Shown: positions 9,248 through 17,464, counted from the first letter of the stretch. The stretch is DNA of 64,000 nucleotides from Candidatus Effluviviaceae Genus I sp. (GCA_016867725.1 VGIX01000006.1:1-64000); one strand, 5' to 3'. Program-made: numbers and translations. The notes: a model not told the origin generated them from the letters alone.

Positions 9248-10339
9248 TCAGCCGGGGTAGCTCTCGAAGAGCCTGCCCCACGGGCTCTCTCGCTTCCACC
9301 GCTCGACCACCGGCCTGCCCCTGAGCGGGTACCAGATCCGGTCGTGATAGGTCTCGCTCGCGAAGATGAAGATCTTCACGATGGGGGTCTGGAAGAGAAG
9401 CTTCTGGAAGACCCTGAGCGGCGAACGCCACAGGAGCATTCCCGTCCCCGTCCCGAGGTTGACGCCGACCTTGAATCCCCAGCGCTCGGCGGCGGCCTCC
9501 TCGTCGCCCACGATCTCGATCTTCCTCGGATCGCCCTGCCCCAGGCCCGCCTCGGTGGCCCGCGCGATGTAGCGGACGGCCATCGGGTCGAAGCCCATCA
9601 TCGCCGCGGCGACCGCGTCGATGGCGACCGGGTCCGCCGACGCGAGGATGACGTCCTTCCGGTGCGGCACGAGCGTGCGCGGCCCCGGGCCGCTTCCCGC
9701 CGTCGTCCCGTCCATCGTCGCGAAGATGCCGGAGTGGATCTCGCGCTGGATCGCGAGCAGGTCCACGAGCGTGTCGTGGATCCACGTGTGGGTCATGTGC
9801 CGGTTCACGCACAGGAGTCCTCCGAACGCGTTCTTCATCGCGCCCGTCGTGACCGTGTAGCTGTGCGTCTTCACGGTCGGCAGGTGCACGATGTTCTTGC
9901 CGAAGAAGAAGTCGGGGATGTTGATCCCGTCGGGGTAGACGCGGTCGAGCGCGAGCATCCTCGCCTTGGGTCGGTAGGGCACCCAGCTCATGTCGGCGGG
10001 CTCGAAGTTGTACTTCACGGGGACCCCGTGCTTGGCGAGCACGGGTCCGAGCTTGTTGTAGCGGTCGCCGAGGTCCGCGATGGTGACGACCGTCTTGTTG
10101 TGCACGTCCACGAGGTCGGAGAGGCCGGCGTCCCTGAGACCGAGGATGGTCCCCTCGAGCTGCCACGGCGTCGTGTTGGACGACGGGTACATGAGGTGCC
10201 AGCTGATGTTGTCCTTGAGAATGCTCGTCGCGGAGGCGTCGAGCGCGTCCCGCGCGCCGGCGAGATCGCACAGCCTCCTGTAGTCCTCGAGCACCGACTC
10301 CGGACGCGTCCGGAGGACCGCAACGCGCGAGCCTGCCAC
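9248..10339 (-). CDS. DUF362-family protein
   Basis: 363 residues beginning at a GTG that follows a strong AAGGAGG five nucleotides upstream, which fixes the start. The protein carries the DUF362 signatures: a KDNISWH segment near residue 43, an NIPDFFFGKNIVHLPTVKTH stretch with the conserved K-T-H, ITxAMKN-like GAMKNAFGG, and SADPVAIDAVAAAMMGFDP. DUF362 proteins are widespread and biochemically poorly defined; some are fused to ferredoxin domains, but no Cys clusters are present here. It lies downstream of tRNA-Leu on the same strand, separated by a terminator-like hairpin. No function is claimed. Confidence 0.88.
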   Translation of the reverse strand: MAGSRVAVLRTRPESVLEDYRRLCDLAGARDALDASATSILKDNISWHLMYPSSNTTPWQLEGTILGLRDAGLSDLVDVHNKTVVTIADLGDRYNKLGPVLAKHGVPVKYNFEPADMSWVPYRPKARMLALDRVYPDGINIPDFFFGKNIVHLPTVKTHSYTVTTGAMKNAFGGLLCVNRHMTHTWIHDTLVDLLAIQREIHSGIFATMDGTTAGSGPGPRTLVPHRKDVILASADPVAIDAVAAAMMGFDPMAVRYIARATEAGLGQGDPRKIEIVGDEEAAAERWGFKVGVNLGTGTGMLLWRSPLRVFQKLLFQTPIVKIFIFASETYHDRIWYPLRGRPVVERWKRESPWGRLFESYPG

Positions 10340-10356
10340 AGCGCCTCCTTGGCAAA

Positions 10357-10390
10357 GGGCGGCCTGCCGCCTGCCGGCAGCACGCCGCCC
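10357..10390 (-). terminator. Terminator-like hairpin after tRNA-Leu
   Basis: On the minus strand GGGCGGC pairs with GCCGCCC around an inner CTGCC/GGCAG stem, followed immediately by TTT. It sits between tRNA-Leu and the DUF362 gene and would end the tRNA transcript. Confidence 0.6.
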
Positions 10391-10399
10391 CGGGTCGCC

Positions 10400-10487
10400 T
10401 GGTGCCGAAGGGGGGACTCGAACCCCCGCAGGGTTTGCCCCTACTGCGCCCTGAACGCAGCGCGTCTACCAATTCCGCCACTTCGGC
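10400..10487 (-). tRNA. tRNA-Leu (anticodon CAG)
   Basis: 88 nt with encoded CCA. The acceptor arm GCCGAAG pairs with CTTCGGC; the anticodon loop is TTCAGGG on a CTGCG stem; the long variable arm is typical of leucine tRNA. T-arm contains GGTTCGAGTCC. It reads CUG, expected to be an abundant leucine codon in so GC-rich a genome. Confidence 0.97.
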
Positions 10488-10502
10488 TGACTGCCGACGG
10501 TC

Positions 10503-10531
10503 AGTCTAGCGCGGATGCCGCGCCAAGTCAA
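10503..10531 (-). promoter_or_regulatory. Promoter of tRNA-Leu
   Basis: On the minus strand TTGACT (10531-10526), a 17-bp spacer and TAGACT (10508-10503) lie 15 bp upstream of the tRNA 5' end. The same two hexamers and spacing occur upstream of tmRNA. Confidence 0.75.
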
Positions 10532-10550
10532 CCCGCGAGGGGGACCGCAC

Positions 10551-10579
10551 TTGCGGCCCCGCGCGGCCTCTGCTAGGAT
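10551..10579 (+). promoter_or_regulatory. Promoter upstream of smpB
   Basis: TTGCGG (10551-10556), 17-bp spacer, TAGGAT (10574-10579). Predicted start near 10586 gives a ~93-nt leader before the smpB GTG. It is arranged back to back with the tRNA-Leu promoter. Confidence 0.6.
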
Positions 10580-10678
10580 TCGTTCCTGGCGGGCGCGGCG
10601 TGACGGACGGGCGTCAGACGGCGCGCGCTGGCGTCAGGCGGGGGCACCGGGCCGGTCCGGAGCCCGGGGGGCGGGGCC

Positions 10679-11149
10679 GTGGGCGACGAGGCGAAGACCG
10701 TCGCGCGCAACAAGCGCGCCCGGCACGACTACCACGTCGTTGATGCCATCGAGGCCGGCATCGTCCTCAAGGGCACCGAGGTGAAGTCGGTCCGCCTGGG
10801 GAAGATCCAGCTCGTGGACGGCTACGCCAGGATCGAGAACGGCGAGATCTTCCTCCACGGCGCGCACATCAGCCCCTACGAGTACGGCAACCGCTTCAAC
10901 GTCGATCCCGTCAGGCGCCGGAAGCTCCTTCTCCACAGGTCCGAGATCCGGCGGCTCCATCGGCAGGTCATGGAGAAGGGGATGACGCTCGTGCCGCTCT
11001 CGGCGCACATCAGGAACGGCGTCGTGAAGATCGAGATCGGCGTGTGCAGAGGCAAGAAGGCGTTCGACAAGCGCGAGACGCTGGCGAAGCGCGACGCGGA
11101 GCGCGAGATGGCGCGCGCGCTGCGCCGGCGCGGGAGGGGTGAGGAGTGA
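10679..11149 (+). CDS. smpB: SsrA-binding protein SmpB
   Basis: 156 residues, normal length. It binds tmRNA and brings it to stalled ribosomes for trans-translation. Visible hallmarks: N-terminal RNKRARHDY, GIVLKGTEVKSVR, GEIFLHGAHISPYE, RRRKLLLH, LVPLSAHIRNG, and the basic C-terminal tail KKAFDKRETLAKRDAEREMA that mimics mRNA in the empty channel. Start is a GTG behind a G-rich sequence. Its RNA partner ssrA is 12 kb downstream in this window. The stop codon overlaps the GTG of the amidase gene, starting a chain of overlapping genes through rdgB. Confidence 0.97.
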   Translation: MGDEAKTVARNKRARHDYHVVDAIEAGIVLKGTEVKSVRLGKIQLVDGYARIENGEIFLHGAHISPYEYGNRFNVDPVRRRKLLLHRSEIRRLHRQVMEKGMTLVPLSAHIRNGVVKIEIGVCRGKKAFDKRETLAKRDAEREMARALRRRGRGEE

Positions 11150-12609
11150 CGCGCTCGTCCGCCTTCGCCCCGCTCGCGCTCGCGGCGCTCGCCGTCCTCG
11201 GCTCTCTCTCGCCCGCGAGCGGAGGCGCCTTCCGGATGGTGTTCCGCGCCGAGGGTCGCGCCGAGACCGTGGAGACCGTCGAGCGGGATGGTGTCACGTA
11301 CTTCAGCGTGGCCGACCTGGCGCGCGCCTCGGGAGCCGTGAGGCACTGGAACCCGCAGAACGGCAAGCTCACGCTCTCCGTCAACGGCCGCAGGATCTCC
11401 GCCTCGGCGGACAACCGGTTCGTTCGATGCGACGACAGCGTACGCAACCTGCGCCTCCCGCTCCTGCGGGGGCGCGGCGACCTGTGGGCGCCGCCGGCCT
11501 ACCTGACGGACGCGCTCGCGTGGGCGCTCGACTCCGACGTGACCTGGGACGCCGAGGCGGCCCTCGTGAGCGTGATGACCCGCCGCGTCGTCGTGACCTC
11601 GGCCGCGATCGAGGAGAGCGGCGACGGCGCGACGCTCGCGATCGGTCTGTCCGGCCAGGCGGAGTTCTCGACGGACCTCAGCGAGGGCGTGCTCGAGGTC
11701 CTCATCCGCGCGGCGGGCGTGTCCGACAGCCTCGCGCTGCCGCACGGCTCCGGGCTCGTCCGCGGCGTCGCGGTGCAGCGCCTGCGGGCGGGCGTGCTCG
11801 TGACCGCGGCGCTCTCGGGCGATGCCGGCGTCCACTCGACGGTGCTGCGCGCCGACCCGACGCGGCTCGAGGTGTCGGTCGTTAGAGGAGCGCGGGGGGC
11901 GGCGGAGAGCCCCGCGCGCGAGCCGCGCGCCGCAACGGACGTCAGGCGGCACGGCCTCGACGAGGTCATCGACACGGTCATCATCGATCCCGGGCACGGC
12001 GGGAGCGACCTCGGCGCGTGGATCACGGCGGGGTACTTCGAGAAGGACCTGAGCCTCGCGTTCGCGCGGCAGCTCAGGCCCGCGCTCGAGCGCGAGGGCT
12101 TCCACGTGCTCATGACGCGGGACCAGGACGACACGGTGCCCCTCAAGCAGCGGGCGGAGACGGCGAACCTCGCCGAGGCCGACATCCTCCTGAGCGTTCA
12201 CTGCGGGGCGTCGTTCTCGACCGGCGCCGCGGGGCCGCTCATCTCGAGCTGCGGGCGCGCGCGGCGCGCGACGACCCTGGCCCACTGGAGCACCACCGGG
12301 CGCTCCGGGCGGGGAGGAGCGGCGCGATGGGACCGCGTCCAGGACCGGTACGCGGCGGCGAGCGGCGACCTCGTGGCCGCGATCCGGAGACGCGTGGCGC
12401 TCCGGGCCGCGCGGCCGGCGACGCAGACGGGCGACTTCGCGACGCTCTCGGGGTGCTCGATGCCTGCGGTCATGGTGGAGATCGGCTTCGTGACGAACGC
12501 CGCGGACGCGCGTCTCCTCGCCGACGTAAGCTGGCGGGAAGGGCTCGCGAGCGCCGTCGCGGCCGGCGTGAGCGATTTCAGGGCCGACGTGACGCGGGAG
12601 GGCTTGTGA
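11146..12609 (+). CDS. N-acetylmuramoyl-L-alanine amidase (Amidase_3) with N-terminal copper-amine-oxidase-like and AMIN-like domains
   Basis: 487 residues. A signal peptide (~1-27) precedes a copper-amine-oxidase-N-like domain (~30-140: YFSVADLARASG, NGRRISASADN), then an AMIN-like beta domain (~145-250) and a zinc amidase domain (~280-480). Expected zinc and catalytic residues are present: His284 (DPGHGG), Glu299 (FEKDL), His352 (LSVHCGA) and Glu445 (MVEIGFVTN). It cleaves the amide bond between muramic acid and the stem peptide during cell separation or wall turnover in the periplasm. GTG start overlaps the smpB stop (GTGA). The stretch after SVHCGA (~355-420) is longer and more Arg-rich than usual. 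Confidence 0.92.
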   Translation: MTRSSAFAPLALAALAVLGSLSPASGGAFRMVFRAEGRAETVETVERDGVTYFSVADLARASGAVRHWNPQNGKLTLSVNGRRISASADNRFVRCDDSVRNLRLPLLRGRGDLWAPPAYLTDALAWALDSDVTWDAEAALVSVMTRRVVVTSAAIEESGDGATLAIGLSGQAEFSTDLSEGVLEVLIRAAGVSDSLALPHGSGLVRGVAVQRLRAGVLVTAALSGDAGVHSTVLRADPTRLEVSVVRGARGAAESPAREPRAATDVRRHGLDEVIDTVIIDPGHGGSDLGAWITAGYFEKDLSLAFARQLRPALEREGFHVLMTRDQDDTVPLKQRAETANLAEADILLSVHCGASFSTGAAGPLISSCGRARRATTLAHWSTTGRSGRGGAARWDRVQDRYAAASGDLVAAIRRRVALRAARPATQTGDFATLSGCSMPAVMVEIGFVTNAADARLLADVSWREGLASAVAAGVSDFRADVTREGL

Positions 12610-13160
12610 ACGTGCGACCTGTTCATGTGGTCATCGCGGTTCTCGTGCTGGTGCTTGCCGTCGCGATCGTTGTTCTTCGCGACCGCGAAGCGCCGCAGGA
12701 GATCCGACCCGGCGGCACGGTGCAGGAAGACCTGGGGCCGGGCGTGCAGGCGGTCGTCCTCGCGTTTGCGGACCGCGAGGGCATCGCCATGACGGAGGAG
12801 CGCAGGGAGATCGCGGTGCCCGAGGACGCGGCCGCCCGCGCGCAGCGCATTCTCGAGGAGCTCGTCCGCGGACCGCGCGGCGGCGACAGCGCGAGGACGC
12901 TCCCGGAGGGGACGAAGGTGCTGTCGGTCATCCTCGACGAGTCGGGGTGCGCGTTCGTGGACTTCTCGCGGGAGCTGGTCGCGAACCACCCGGGCGGCTC
13001 GACCGGCGAGCTTATGACGATCCGGTCGATCGTGAGGACGCTCGCGTCGAACTTCCCCGAGGTGGTGTCCGTGCGCGTTCTCGTCGAGGGCAGGGAGATC
13101 GAGACGATCGCCGGGCACATCGACGCGTCAGCGCCGTTCCCCGTCGACCAGTACCGCTGA
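12606..13160 (+). CDS. GerMN-domain membrane-anchored protein
   Basis: 184 residues from a GTG overlapping the amidase stop; an alternative GTG lies two codons further. An N-terminal transmembrane anchor (residues ~6-24, VVIAVLVLVLAVAIVV) is followed by a GerMN domain: QAVVLAFADREGIAMTEERR, the helix with ILEELVRGP, LPEGTKVLSVILDESGCAFV, and the terminal VRVLVEGREIETIAGHID. GerMN proteins were named from spore germination but are common in non-spore-formers beside amidases, as here, so a periplasmic cell-wall role is the reasonable guess. Neither binding partner nor activity is known. Confidence 0.85.
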   Translation: MNVRPVHVVIAVLVLVLAVAIVVLRDREAPQEIRPGGTVQEDLGPGVQAVVLAFADREGIAMTEERREIAVPEDAAARAQRILEELVRGPRGGDSARTLPEGTKVLSVILDESGCAFVDFSRELVANHPGGSTGELMTIRSIVRTLASNFPEVVSVRVLVEGREIETIAGHIDASAPFPVDQYR

Positions 13161-14050
13161 TGGCGGCCTTCGAATCGGAGGCGATGGTGCCCAGCGCCGC
13201 AGGACGGCCGATCGGCGTCTTCGACTCGGGCATCGGCGGGCTCACGGTCGCCGCGGAGATCATGCGCCAGCTGCCGGCCGAGGCCATCGTGTACTTCGGT
13301 GACACCGCGCGGCTTCCGTACGGCCCGAAGTCCGCGGAGACCGTCACGCAGTTCGCCGTCCAGAACACGGACTTCCTGTTGCGTCAGGGCGTCAAGATGA
13401 TCGTCGTGGCGTGCAACACCGCGTCGGCCGTGGCGCTCGACGCGCTCGTCGCGCGCCACGACGTCCCGATCGTCGGCGTGATCCAGCCGGGGGCGCTGGC
13501 CGCCGTCTCGGCGACCCGCGTCGGGAGAATCGGCGTCATCGGGACGGAAGGCACCATCGCAAGCCGCGCCTACGAGCGAGAGATCCACAGGCTGGATCGC
13601 GAGGTCGCCGTCGTCGGGAAGAGCTGCCCGCTGTTCGTCCCGCTCGCCGAGGAAGGGTGGACGGACCGCGAGGTCACCCTCGTCATCGCGCACGAGTACC
13701 TCACGCCGCTCAGGGACGCCGGCGTGGACACGGTCGTGCTCGGCTGCACGCACTACCCGATCCTCAAGGCGACCATCTCGAAGGTGCTCGGCCCCGGCAT
13801 CACCCTGATCGACTCGGCCGAGGAGACCGCGCGCGAGGTCGGCGAGCGGCTCGCGGCACGCGGCGCGGCGCGGGCGGCCGGACATCCGCCCGAGCACTCG
13901 TTCTTCGTGAGCGACGTGCCCCATCGCTTCACCGAGCAGGCCGAGCGCTTCCTTCGAGCGCGGCTTCCCGGCGTCTCGGTCGTCACGCTCGAGCAGCTGA
14001 CGGGCGGCTGCGGTGACGGGCGCGCGCGTCCCGGGGGCGTCGCGCCGTGA
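13160..14050 (+). CDS. murI: Glutamate racemase
   Basis: 296 residues. It interconverts L- and D-glutamate, supplying D-Glu for peptidoglycan. Substrate and catalytic motifs are intact: FDSGIGGLTV near the N-terminus, GDTARLPYG, catalytic Cys85 in VACNTAS, and Cys196 in LGCTHYP. The ATG overlaps the GerMN stop by one base (TGATG). It belongs with the amidase upstream in a cell-wall transcription unit. The C-terminal ~60 residues after the core are slightly longer than in short MurI versions. Confidence 0.97.
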   Translation: MAAFESEAMVPSAAGRPIGVFDSGIGGLTVAAEIMRQLPAEAIVYFGDTARLPYGPKSAETVTQFAVQNTDFLLRQGVKMIVVACNTASAVALDALVARHDVPIVGVIQPGALAAVSATRVGRIGVIGTEGTIASRAYEREIHRLDREVAVVGKSCPLFVPLAEEGWTDREVTLVIAHEYLTPLRDAGVDTVVLGCTHYPILKATISKVLGPGITLIDSAEETAREVGERLAARGAARAAGHPPEHSFFVSDVPHRFTEQAERFLRARLPGVSVVTLEQLTGGCGDGRARPGGVAP

Positions 14051-14676
14051 CGCTCCCTGCCGACGGGACAGCGGCAGCGCCGGTCCTCGTCCTCGCCACG
14101 CGCAATCCCCACAAGGTCGCCGAGATGTCAGCCCTTCTGCTGGGGCTCCCGGTGCGCATCATGTCGTGCCTGGACCTCGCGGGCGTCCCCGACGTCGTTG
14201 AGGACGCGGCGACCCTCGAGGGGAACGCCGTCAAGAAGGCCCTCGCCGTGCGGGACGCGACGGGGATGGCCGCGCTCGCGGACGACACGGGGCTTGAGGT
14301 GGAGTTCCTCGGCGGCGCGCCCGGCGTGAGGTCGGCCAGATACGCGGGGGACGACGCGAACTACGACGAGAACAACAGGAAGCTGCTCGCCGCGCTCACC
14401 GGCGTGCCCGCGGCGCGGAGACGCGCGGCCTTTCGCTGCGTGGTCGCGCTCGCCTCTCCCGGGCGTCCGGTGCGCGTCGTCGAGGGGCGAACCGAGGGGA
14501 CGATCCTCGAGCGACCGCGAGGGACGGGCGGCTTCGGGTACGACGCTCTCTTTCTCCCGGACGGCCACGAGCGAACCTACGCGGAGATGGCCGCGCACGA
14601 GAAGAACCTCGTGAGTCACCGGGGGCGCGCGCTCATGGCGGCGCGCGCGGCCATCGAGGAGCTGCTCGCCGAGTGA
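14047..14676 (+). CDS. rdgB: Non-canonical purine NTP pyrophosphatase (RdgB/HAM1, ITPase)
   Basis: 209 residues. It hydrolyses dITP, ITP and XTP to monophosphates, keeping damaged purines out of nucleic acids. Motifs: LATRNPHKVAEM, ADDTGLEVEFLGGAPGVRSA, the GTGGFGYDALF loop and SHRGRAL near the end. GTG start overlaps the murI stop (GTGA). MurI-RdgB adjacency is common in bacteria. This is the last gene of the smpB-amidase-gerMN-murI-rdgB run. Confidence 0.96.
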   Translation: MTLPADGTAAAPVLVLATRNPHKVAEMSALLLGLPVRIMSCLDLAGVPDVVEDAATLEGNAVKKALAVRDATGMAALADDTGLEVEFLGGAPGVRSARYAGDDANYDENNRKLLAALTGVPAARRRAAFRCVVALASPGRPVRVVEGRTEGTILERPRGTGGFGYDALFLPDGHERTYAEMAAHEKNLVSHRGRALMAARAAIEELLAE

Positions 14677-14726
14677 CTGCCACCGCGCGTTGATGGTCGT
14701 CGGCGCGTGTCGGGGGCGGGTCGGCG

Positions 14727-14782
14727 TGTGACTGCGCCCGCGAGTTCGGCGTCCTCGCTGCAGGTCTGAGCGGGGCAGTCAC
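14727..14782. repeat. Inverted repeat in the 14.68-14.85 kb intergenic stretch
   Basis: GTGACTGC (14727-14734) is repeated inverted as GCAGTCAC (14775-14782), extendable to ~11 bp with a G-U pair, across a 40-nt loop. A further direct GTGACTGC copy lies at the rdgB stop region (~14671). I see no gene between 14677 and 14854; the repeat may be the rdgB operon end structure. Confidence 0.4.
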
Positions 14783-14854
14783 GCGCCGCCCCGCCCCTCA
14801 TAACACGCATTCAAGCAATCAGTTACGACAACTGACCGTCCCCGGTCGACCGGC

Positions 14855-14883
14855 TTGCCCAGCCCCCGTCCGCGTGTTAGAAT
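14855..14883 (+). promoter_or_regulatory. Promoter of a candidate small RNA
   Basis: TTGCCC (14855-14860), 17-bp spacer, TAGAAT (14878-14883). Start predicted near 14890. No convincing coding gene follows before the tRNA promoter at 15037. Confidence 0.55.
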
Positions 14884-14889
14884 GACGCA

Positions 14890-15002
14890 TCGGCTCCCGT
14901 GCCGACGATGACGGAGCAAGATGGCCGACTTGGCTCTCACACGAGAGTCGGGTCTCCCACGTGGCCGCTGGCCTCCCATTGGGCCGCGGCCACGCTCTTT
15001 CC
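14890..15002 (+). ncRNA. Candidate small RNA of ~110 nt
   Basis: The stretch lies between its own promoter and the tRNA promoter and folds into three consecutive hairpins: TCGGC/GCCGA (14890-14905), CCGA plus CTCTC/GAGAG with an ACAC loop (14925-14951), and a large stem GTGGCCGC/GCGGCCAC with inner GGCC/GGCC (14961-14993) followed by pyrimidine-rich CTCTTTCC, which looks like an intrinsic terminator. It does not match tmRNA, signal-recognition RNA or RNase P RNA motifs that I can recognise. Existence as an RNA is inference from promoter plus terminator plus structure. Confidence 0.4.
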
Positions 15003-15036
15003 TGGGCCGGGCGGACCCGCGATCGCGGCGCCGCGC

Positions 15037-15065
15037 TTGACACGGCGGGAGTCGGCGCATATCAT
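15037..15065 (+). promoter_or_regulatory. Promoter of the tRNA-Pro/Arg/His cluster
   Basis: Consensus TTGACA (15037-15042), 17-bp spacer, TATCAT (15060-15065), with a predicted start near 15072 and tRNA-Pro starting at 15098. Confidence 0.8.
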
Positions 15066-15097
15066 CAGCGGCGGGTGACTTCGTCGGACCGTTGACG

Positions 15098-15175
<78 letters not shown>

Positions 15176-15178
15176 GGC

Positions 15179-15255
<77 letters not shown>

Positions 15256-15260
15256 GACAC

Positions 15261-15337
15261 GGTGGAAGTAGCTCAGTTGGTAGAGCCCCGGACTGTGGCT
15301 CCGGTCGTCGCGGGTTCGAATCCCGTCTTCCACCCCA
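15261..15337 (+). tRNA. tRNA-His (anticodon GTG)
   Basis: 77 nt including the genome-encoded G-1 that pairs with C73, the histidine identity element. Acceptor GTGGAAG/CTTCCAC; anticodon GTG on a CCGGA/TCCGG stem; CCA encoded. Confidence 0.96.
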
Positions 15338-15370
15338 ATTGCTGCAGCGCGCGGGCTGGCCGTGGCGGGC

Positions 15371-15399
15371 TTGCTCCGAAGCCCACGCGATGGTAGGCT
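15371..15399 (+). promoter_or_regulatory. Possible ssb promoter
   Basis: TTGCTC (15371-15376), 17-bp spacer, TAGGCT (15394-15399). It would give a ~130-nt ssb leader. Only moderate match to the -10 consensus. Confidence 0.4.
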
Positions 15400-15483
15400 C
15401 CACGACGGCCCCCGGGGGGCGGCCGACCGGCCGCGGAGGAGGGTGCGGGGAGGGGACAGACCCCTTGCGGAAGCGGCCCCGGG

Positions 15484-15503
15484 CGCTGCCGCAACCGGCA
15501 GCG
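15484..15503 (+). other. Stem-loop in the ssb leader
   Basis: Perfect 8-bp stem CGCTGCCG/CGGCAGCG with a CAAC loop, 33 nt upstream of the ssb start codon and upstream of its ribosome-binding site. It could be a terminator or attenuator without U-tract, or a structural leader element. Confidence 0.4.
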
Positions 15504-15535
15504 GAAGTGTGACAACCCCTAACGAGGGAAGCGGT

Positions 15536-15970
15536 ATGGCCGGCGCAAGAGGCGTCAACAAGGTGATCCTGGTCGGGAACCTCGGCAGCGATCCCGAGCT
15601 TCGCTCCACGCCGGGAGGCACGTCCGTGGCGTCGTTCACGCTCGCGACGAACGAGGGTTGGAACGACAAGGACGGGGTGAGGCAGGAGCGGACCGAGTGG
15701 CACAGGATCGTCGCGTGGGGAAAGCTCGGCGAGATCTGCTCGCAGTACCTGCGCAAGGGACGGCAGGTGTACATCGAGGGGCGGATCACGACGAGATCGT
15801 GGGAGGACAAGCAGGGTGGCCAGCGCAAGACGACGGAGATCGTCGCGCAGAACATGATCATGCTCGGCGGCCGTGGTTCGGCACAGGAAGAGGGGAGGTC
15901 CGACTCCGAGGAGACTCCGGAGTTCGCGGCCGACGCCATCAAGGTGCCTGACGACGACCTGCCGTTCTGA
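15536..15970 (+). CDS. ssb: Single-stranded DNA-binding protein
   Basis: 144 residues. An OB-fold of ~110 residues ([66 protein letters not shown]) is followed by a short acidic linker and the canonical tip DDDLPF, which binds partner replication and repair proteins. It coats ssDNA as a tetramer. The ATG at 15536 is chosen because GAGGGA lies eight bases upstream and the protein family begins just there. It is flanked by tRNA genes on the same strand. Confidence 0.97.
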   Translation: MAGARGVNKVILVGNLGSDPELRSTPGGTSVASFTLATNEGWNDKDGVRQERTEWHRIVAWGKLGEICSQYLRKGRQVYIEGRITTRSWEDKQGGQRKTTEIVAQNMIMLGGRGSAQEEGRSDSEETPEFAADAIKVPDDDLPF

Positions 15971-16010
15971 GTGAGAGCGCCGGCGGCAACAGACGCCGGC
16001 TCGAGAGCGT

Positions 16011-16087
<77 letters not shown>

Positions 16088-16091
16088 GCGA

Positions 16092-16120
16092 GGCGGGGCC
16101 GGTGTGATGCCGGCCCCGCC
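16092..16120 (+). terminator. Hairpin ending the ssb/tRNA-Lys unit
   Basis: Perfect 11-bp stem GGCGGGGCCGG/CCGGCCCCGCC with a 7-nt loop, four bases after the tRNA CCA. No U-tract; the next promoter's -35 begins four bases later. Confidence 0.65.
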
Positions 16121-16123
16121 GCA

Positions 16124-16152
16124 TTGACAGGCGCCTACACGGTCGCTAGACT
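16124..16152 (+). promoter_or_regulatory. Promoter abutting the glycosyltransferase start codon (leaderless mRNA predicted)
   Basis: TTGACA (16124-16129), 17-bp spacer, TAGACT (16147-16152). The ATG of the next gene is at 16159, only seven bases after the end of the -10 box, where +1 is expected; no ribosome-binding site can fit. Confidence 0.75.
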
Positions 16153-16158
16153 ACGCCC

Positions 16159-17421
16159 ATGCACATCGTCTGCGTGCACCGCGGCATGGTTCCGGAGCGG
16201 GTCGGGGGCACGTACAGCTACATCTATGAGCTCTATCGACGGTTGGCGGCCCGGGGCCACGAGGTCCGCGTGATTGCGAGCACGAGGCAGGAATGTGCCG
16301 GCCCCCCGGTGGATCTGGACGGCATACGGGTTCACCGCTACTCGTTTCGCCGGGCGACGCCCCTCCTGAGCACGCTCCAGCATCTTGCGAACACCCGTCG
16401 CGAGTTCGCCCGCATCGCCGAGCGCCGTCCCGTGGACATCCTGAGCGTCCACGAGTCTCAGCTTGGGTACGCGCTGGCGCGGAGCCGCCTCGGTAGCTCC
16501 ATCTGTCAAGTGCCCACCTTTCACGCTCCGGTGTTCCTCGAGTTCCGCCTCGACACCGCGTGGCGGGTCCGGCATGAGACCTCTCCGGCGAAGCGGCTCT
16601 CGCTGCGAGCGAGCGCGCCCCTTCTCGAGCGCGCGCAGCGGGCCCTCGAGCGCGGCGTTCTGGAGGCCGCTCAGGGCATCGTCGTCCTGTCGCGCTACAC
16701 GGCGGGGCACATCGAACGCGAGTTCCCCTCGGTCGATCGAGCTGCGGTGGAGGTGATCCCCGGGGGCGTCGACACCGGGCGGTTCCGGCCGGCCGGCGAC
16801 CGCGCGGCCGTCCGCGCGAGCCTGGGGGTGGACCCGAGCACGCTCGAGATCCTCACCGTGAGGAACCTGGCACCGCGGATGGGACTTGAGAGCCTGATCG
16901 AGGCGATGGTGCCGACCACTCAGGCGGCGGCTGCGCGGGGCCTGGCCGTCACGCTCTCCCTCTGCGGCGACGGCCCGCTCAGGTCCACGCTCGAGACGCT
17001 GGTGGTCCGACTGGGCCTCGCCGCGTCAGTCAGGCTGCTCGGGCGCGTTACGGACGACGAGCTGGTCCGGCGGTACCAGGCCGCGGACCTCTTCGTGCTC
17101 CCGACCGTTGCCCTGGAGGGTTTCGGCATCTCGACCGTCGAGGCGCTCTCGACGAATCTGCCGGTGGTCGGAACGCCGGCGGGCGCAACGCCGGAGATCC
17201 TGGGCGCAATCGACGCGCGGCTGCTGACCGCCGACACGACGAGCGCGGCGATCGCGCGGTCGGTCATCGAGTGGCTCGACTGGCGGCGGGAGGACGCCGG
17301 GACCTCCCGATACCGAGACGAGGTGATGGCGAAGTACGACTGGCCGCGCATCGTGGACCGGGTTGAGGCGTACTACGCGGAGCGGGCCGACCGGTTCAGG
17401 AGCCGGCCGCGCGGGGATTGA
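16159..17421 (+). CDS. GT4-family glycosyltransferase
   Basis: 420 residues with the two-Rossmann GT-B architecture. N-terminal acceptor domain: MHIVCVHRGMVPERVGGTYSY with the Gly-rich loop. C-terminal nucleotide-sugar domain: VIPGGVDTGRF, LSLCGDGPLRSTLE, and EGFGISTVEALSTNLPVVGT, which contains the E-x7-E signature of family GT4. It likely transfers a sugar from a nucleotide donor during polysaccharide or glycolipid assembly at the cytoplasmic face. No transmembrane helix is seen. Translation is predicted to be leaderless from the promoter directly upstream. A second GT4 follows 43 bp later. Specificity unknown. Confidence 0.92.
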   Translation: MHIVCVHRGMVPERVGGTYSYIYELYRRLAARGHEVRVIASTRQECAGPPVDLDGIRVHRYSFRRATPLLSTLQHLANTRREFARIAERRPVDILSVHESQLGYALARSRLGSSICQVPTFHAPVFLEFRLDTAWRVRHETSPAKRLSLRASAPLLERAQRALERGVLEAAQGIVVLSRYTAGHIEREFPSVDRAAVEVIPGGVDTGRFRPAGDRAAVRASLGVDPSTLEILTVRNLAPRMGLESLIEAMVPTTQAAAARGLAVTLSLCGDGPLRSTLETLVVRLGLAASVRLLGRVTDDELVRRYQAADLFVLPTVALEGFGISTVEALSTNLPVVGTPAGATPEILGAIDARLLTADTTSAAIARSVIEWLDWRREDAGTSRYRDEVMAKYDWPRIVDRVEAYYAERADRFRSRPRGD

Positions 17422-17464
17422 CGCCGCCTGGGCGTGGTCGGGCGAACGCAGCAGAAAGGGACCG

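Noticed and set aside
14908-15078. 56-codon ORF starting ATG within the candidate small RNA
   Set aside because: No ribosome-binding site, it crosses a terminator-like hairpin and the tRNA promoter, and the composition is not protein-like.
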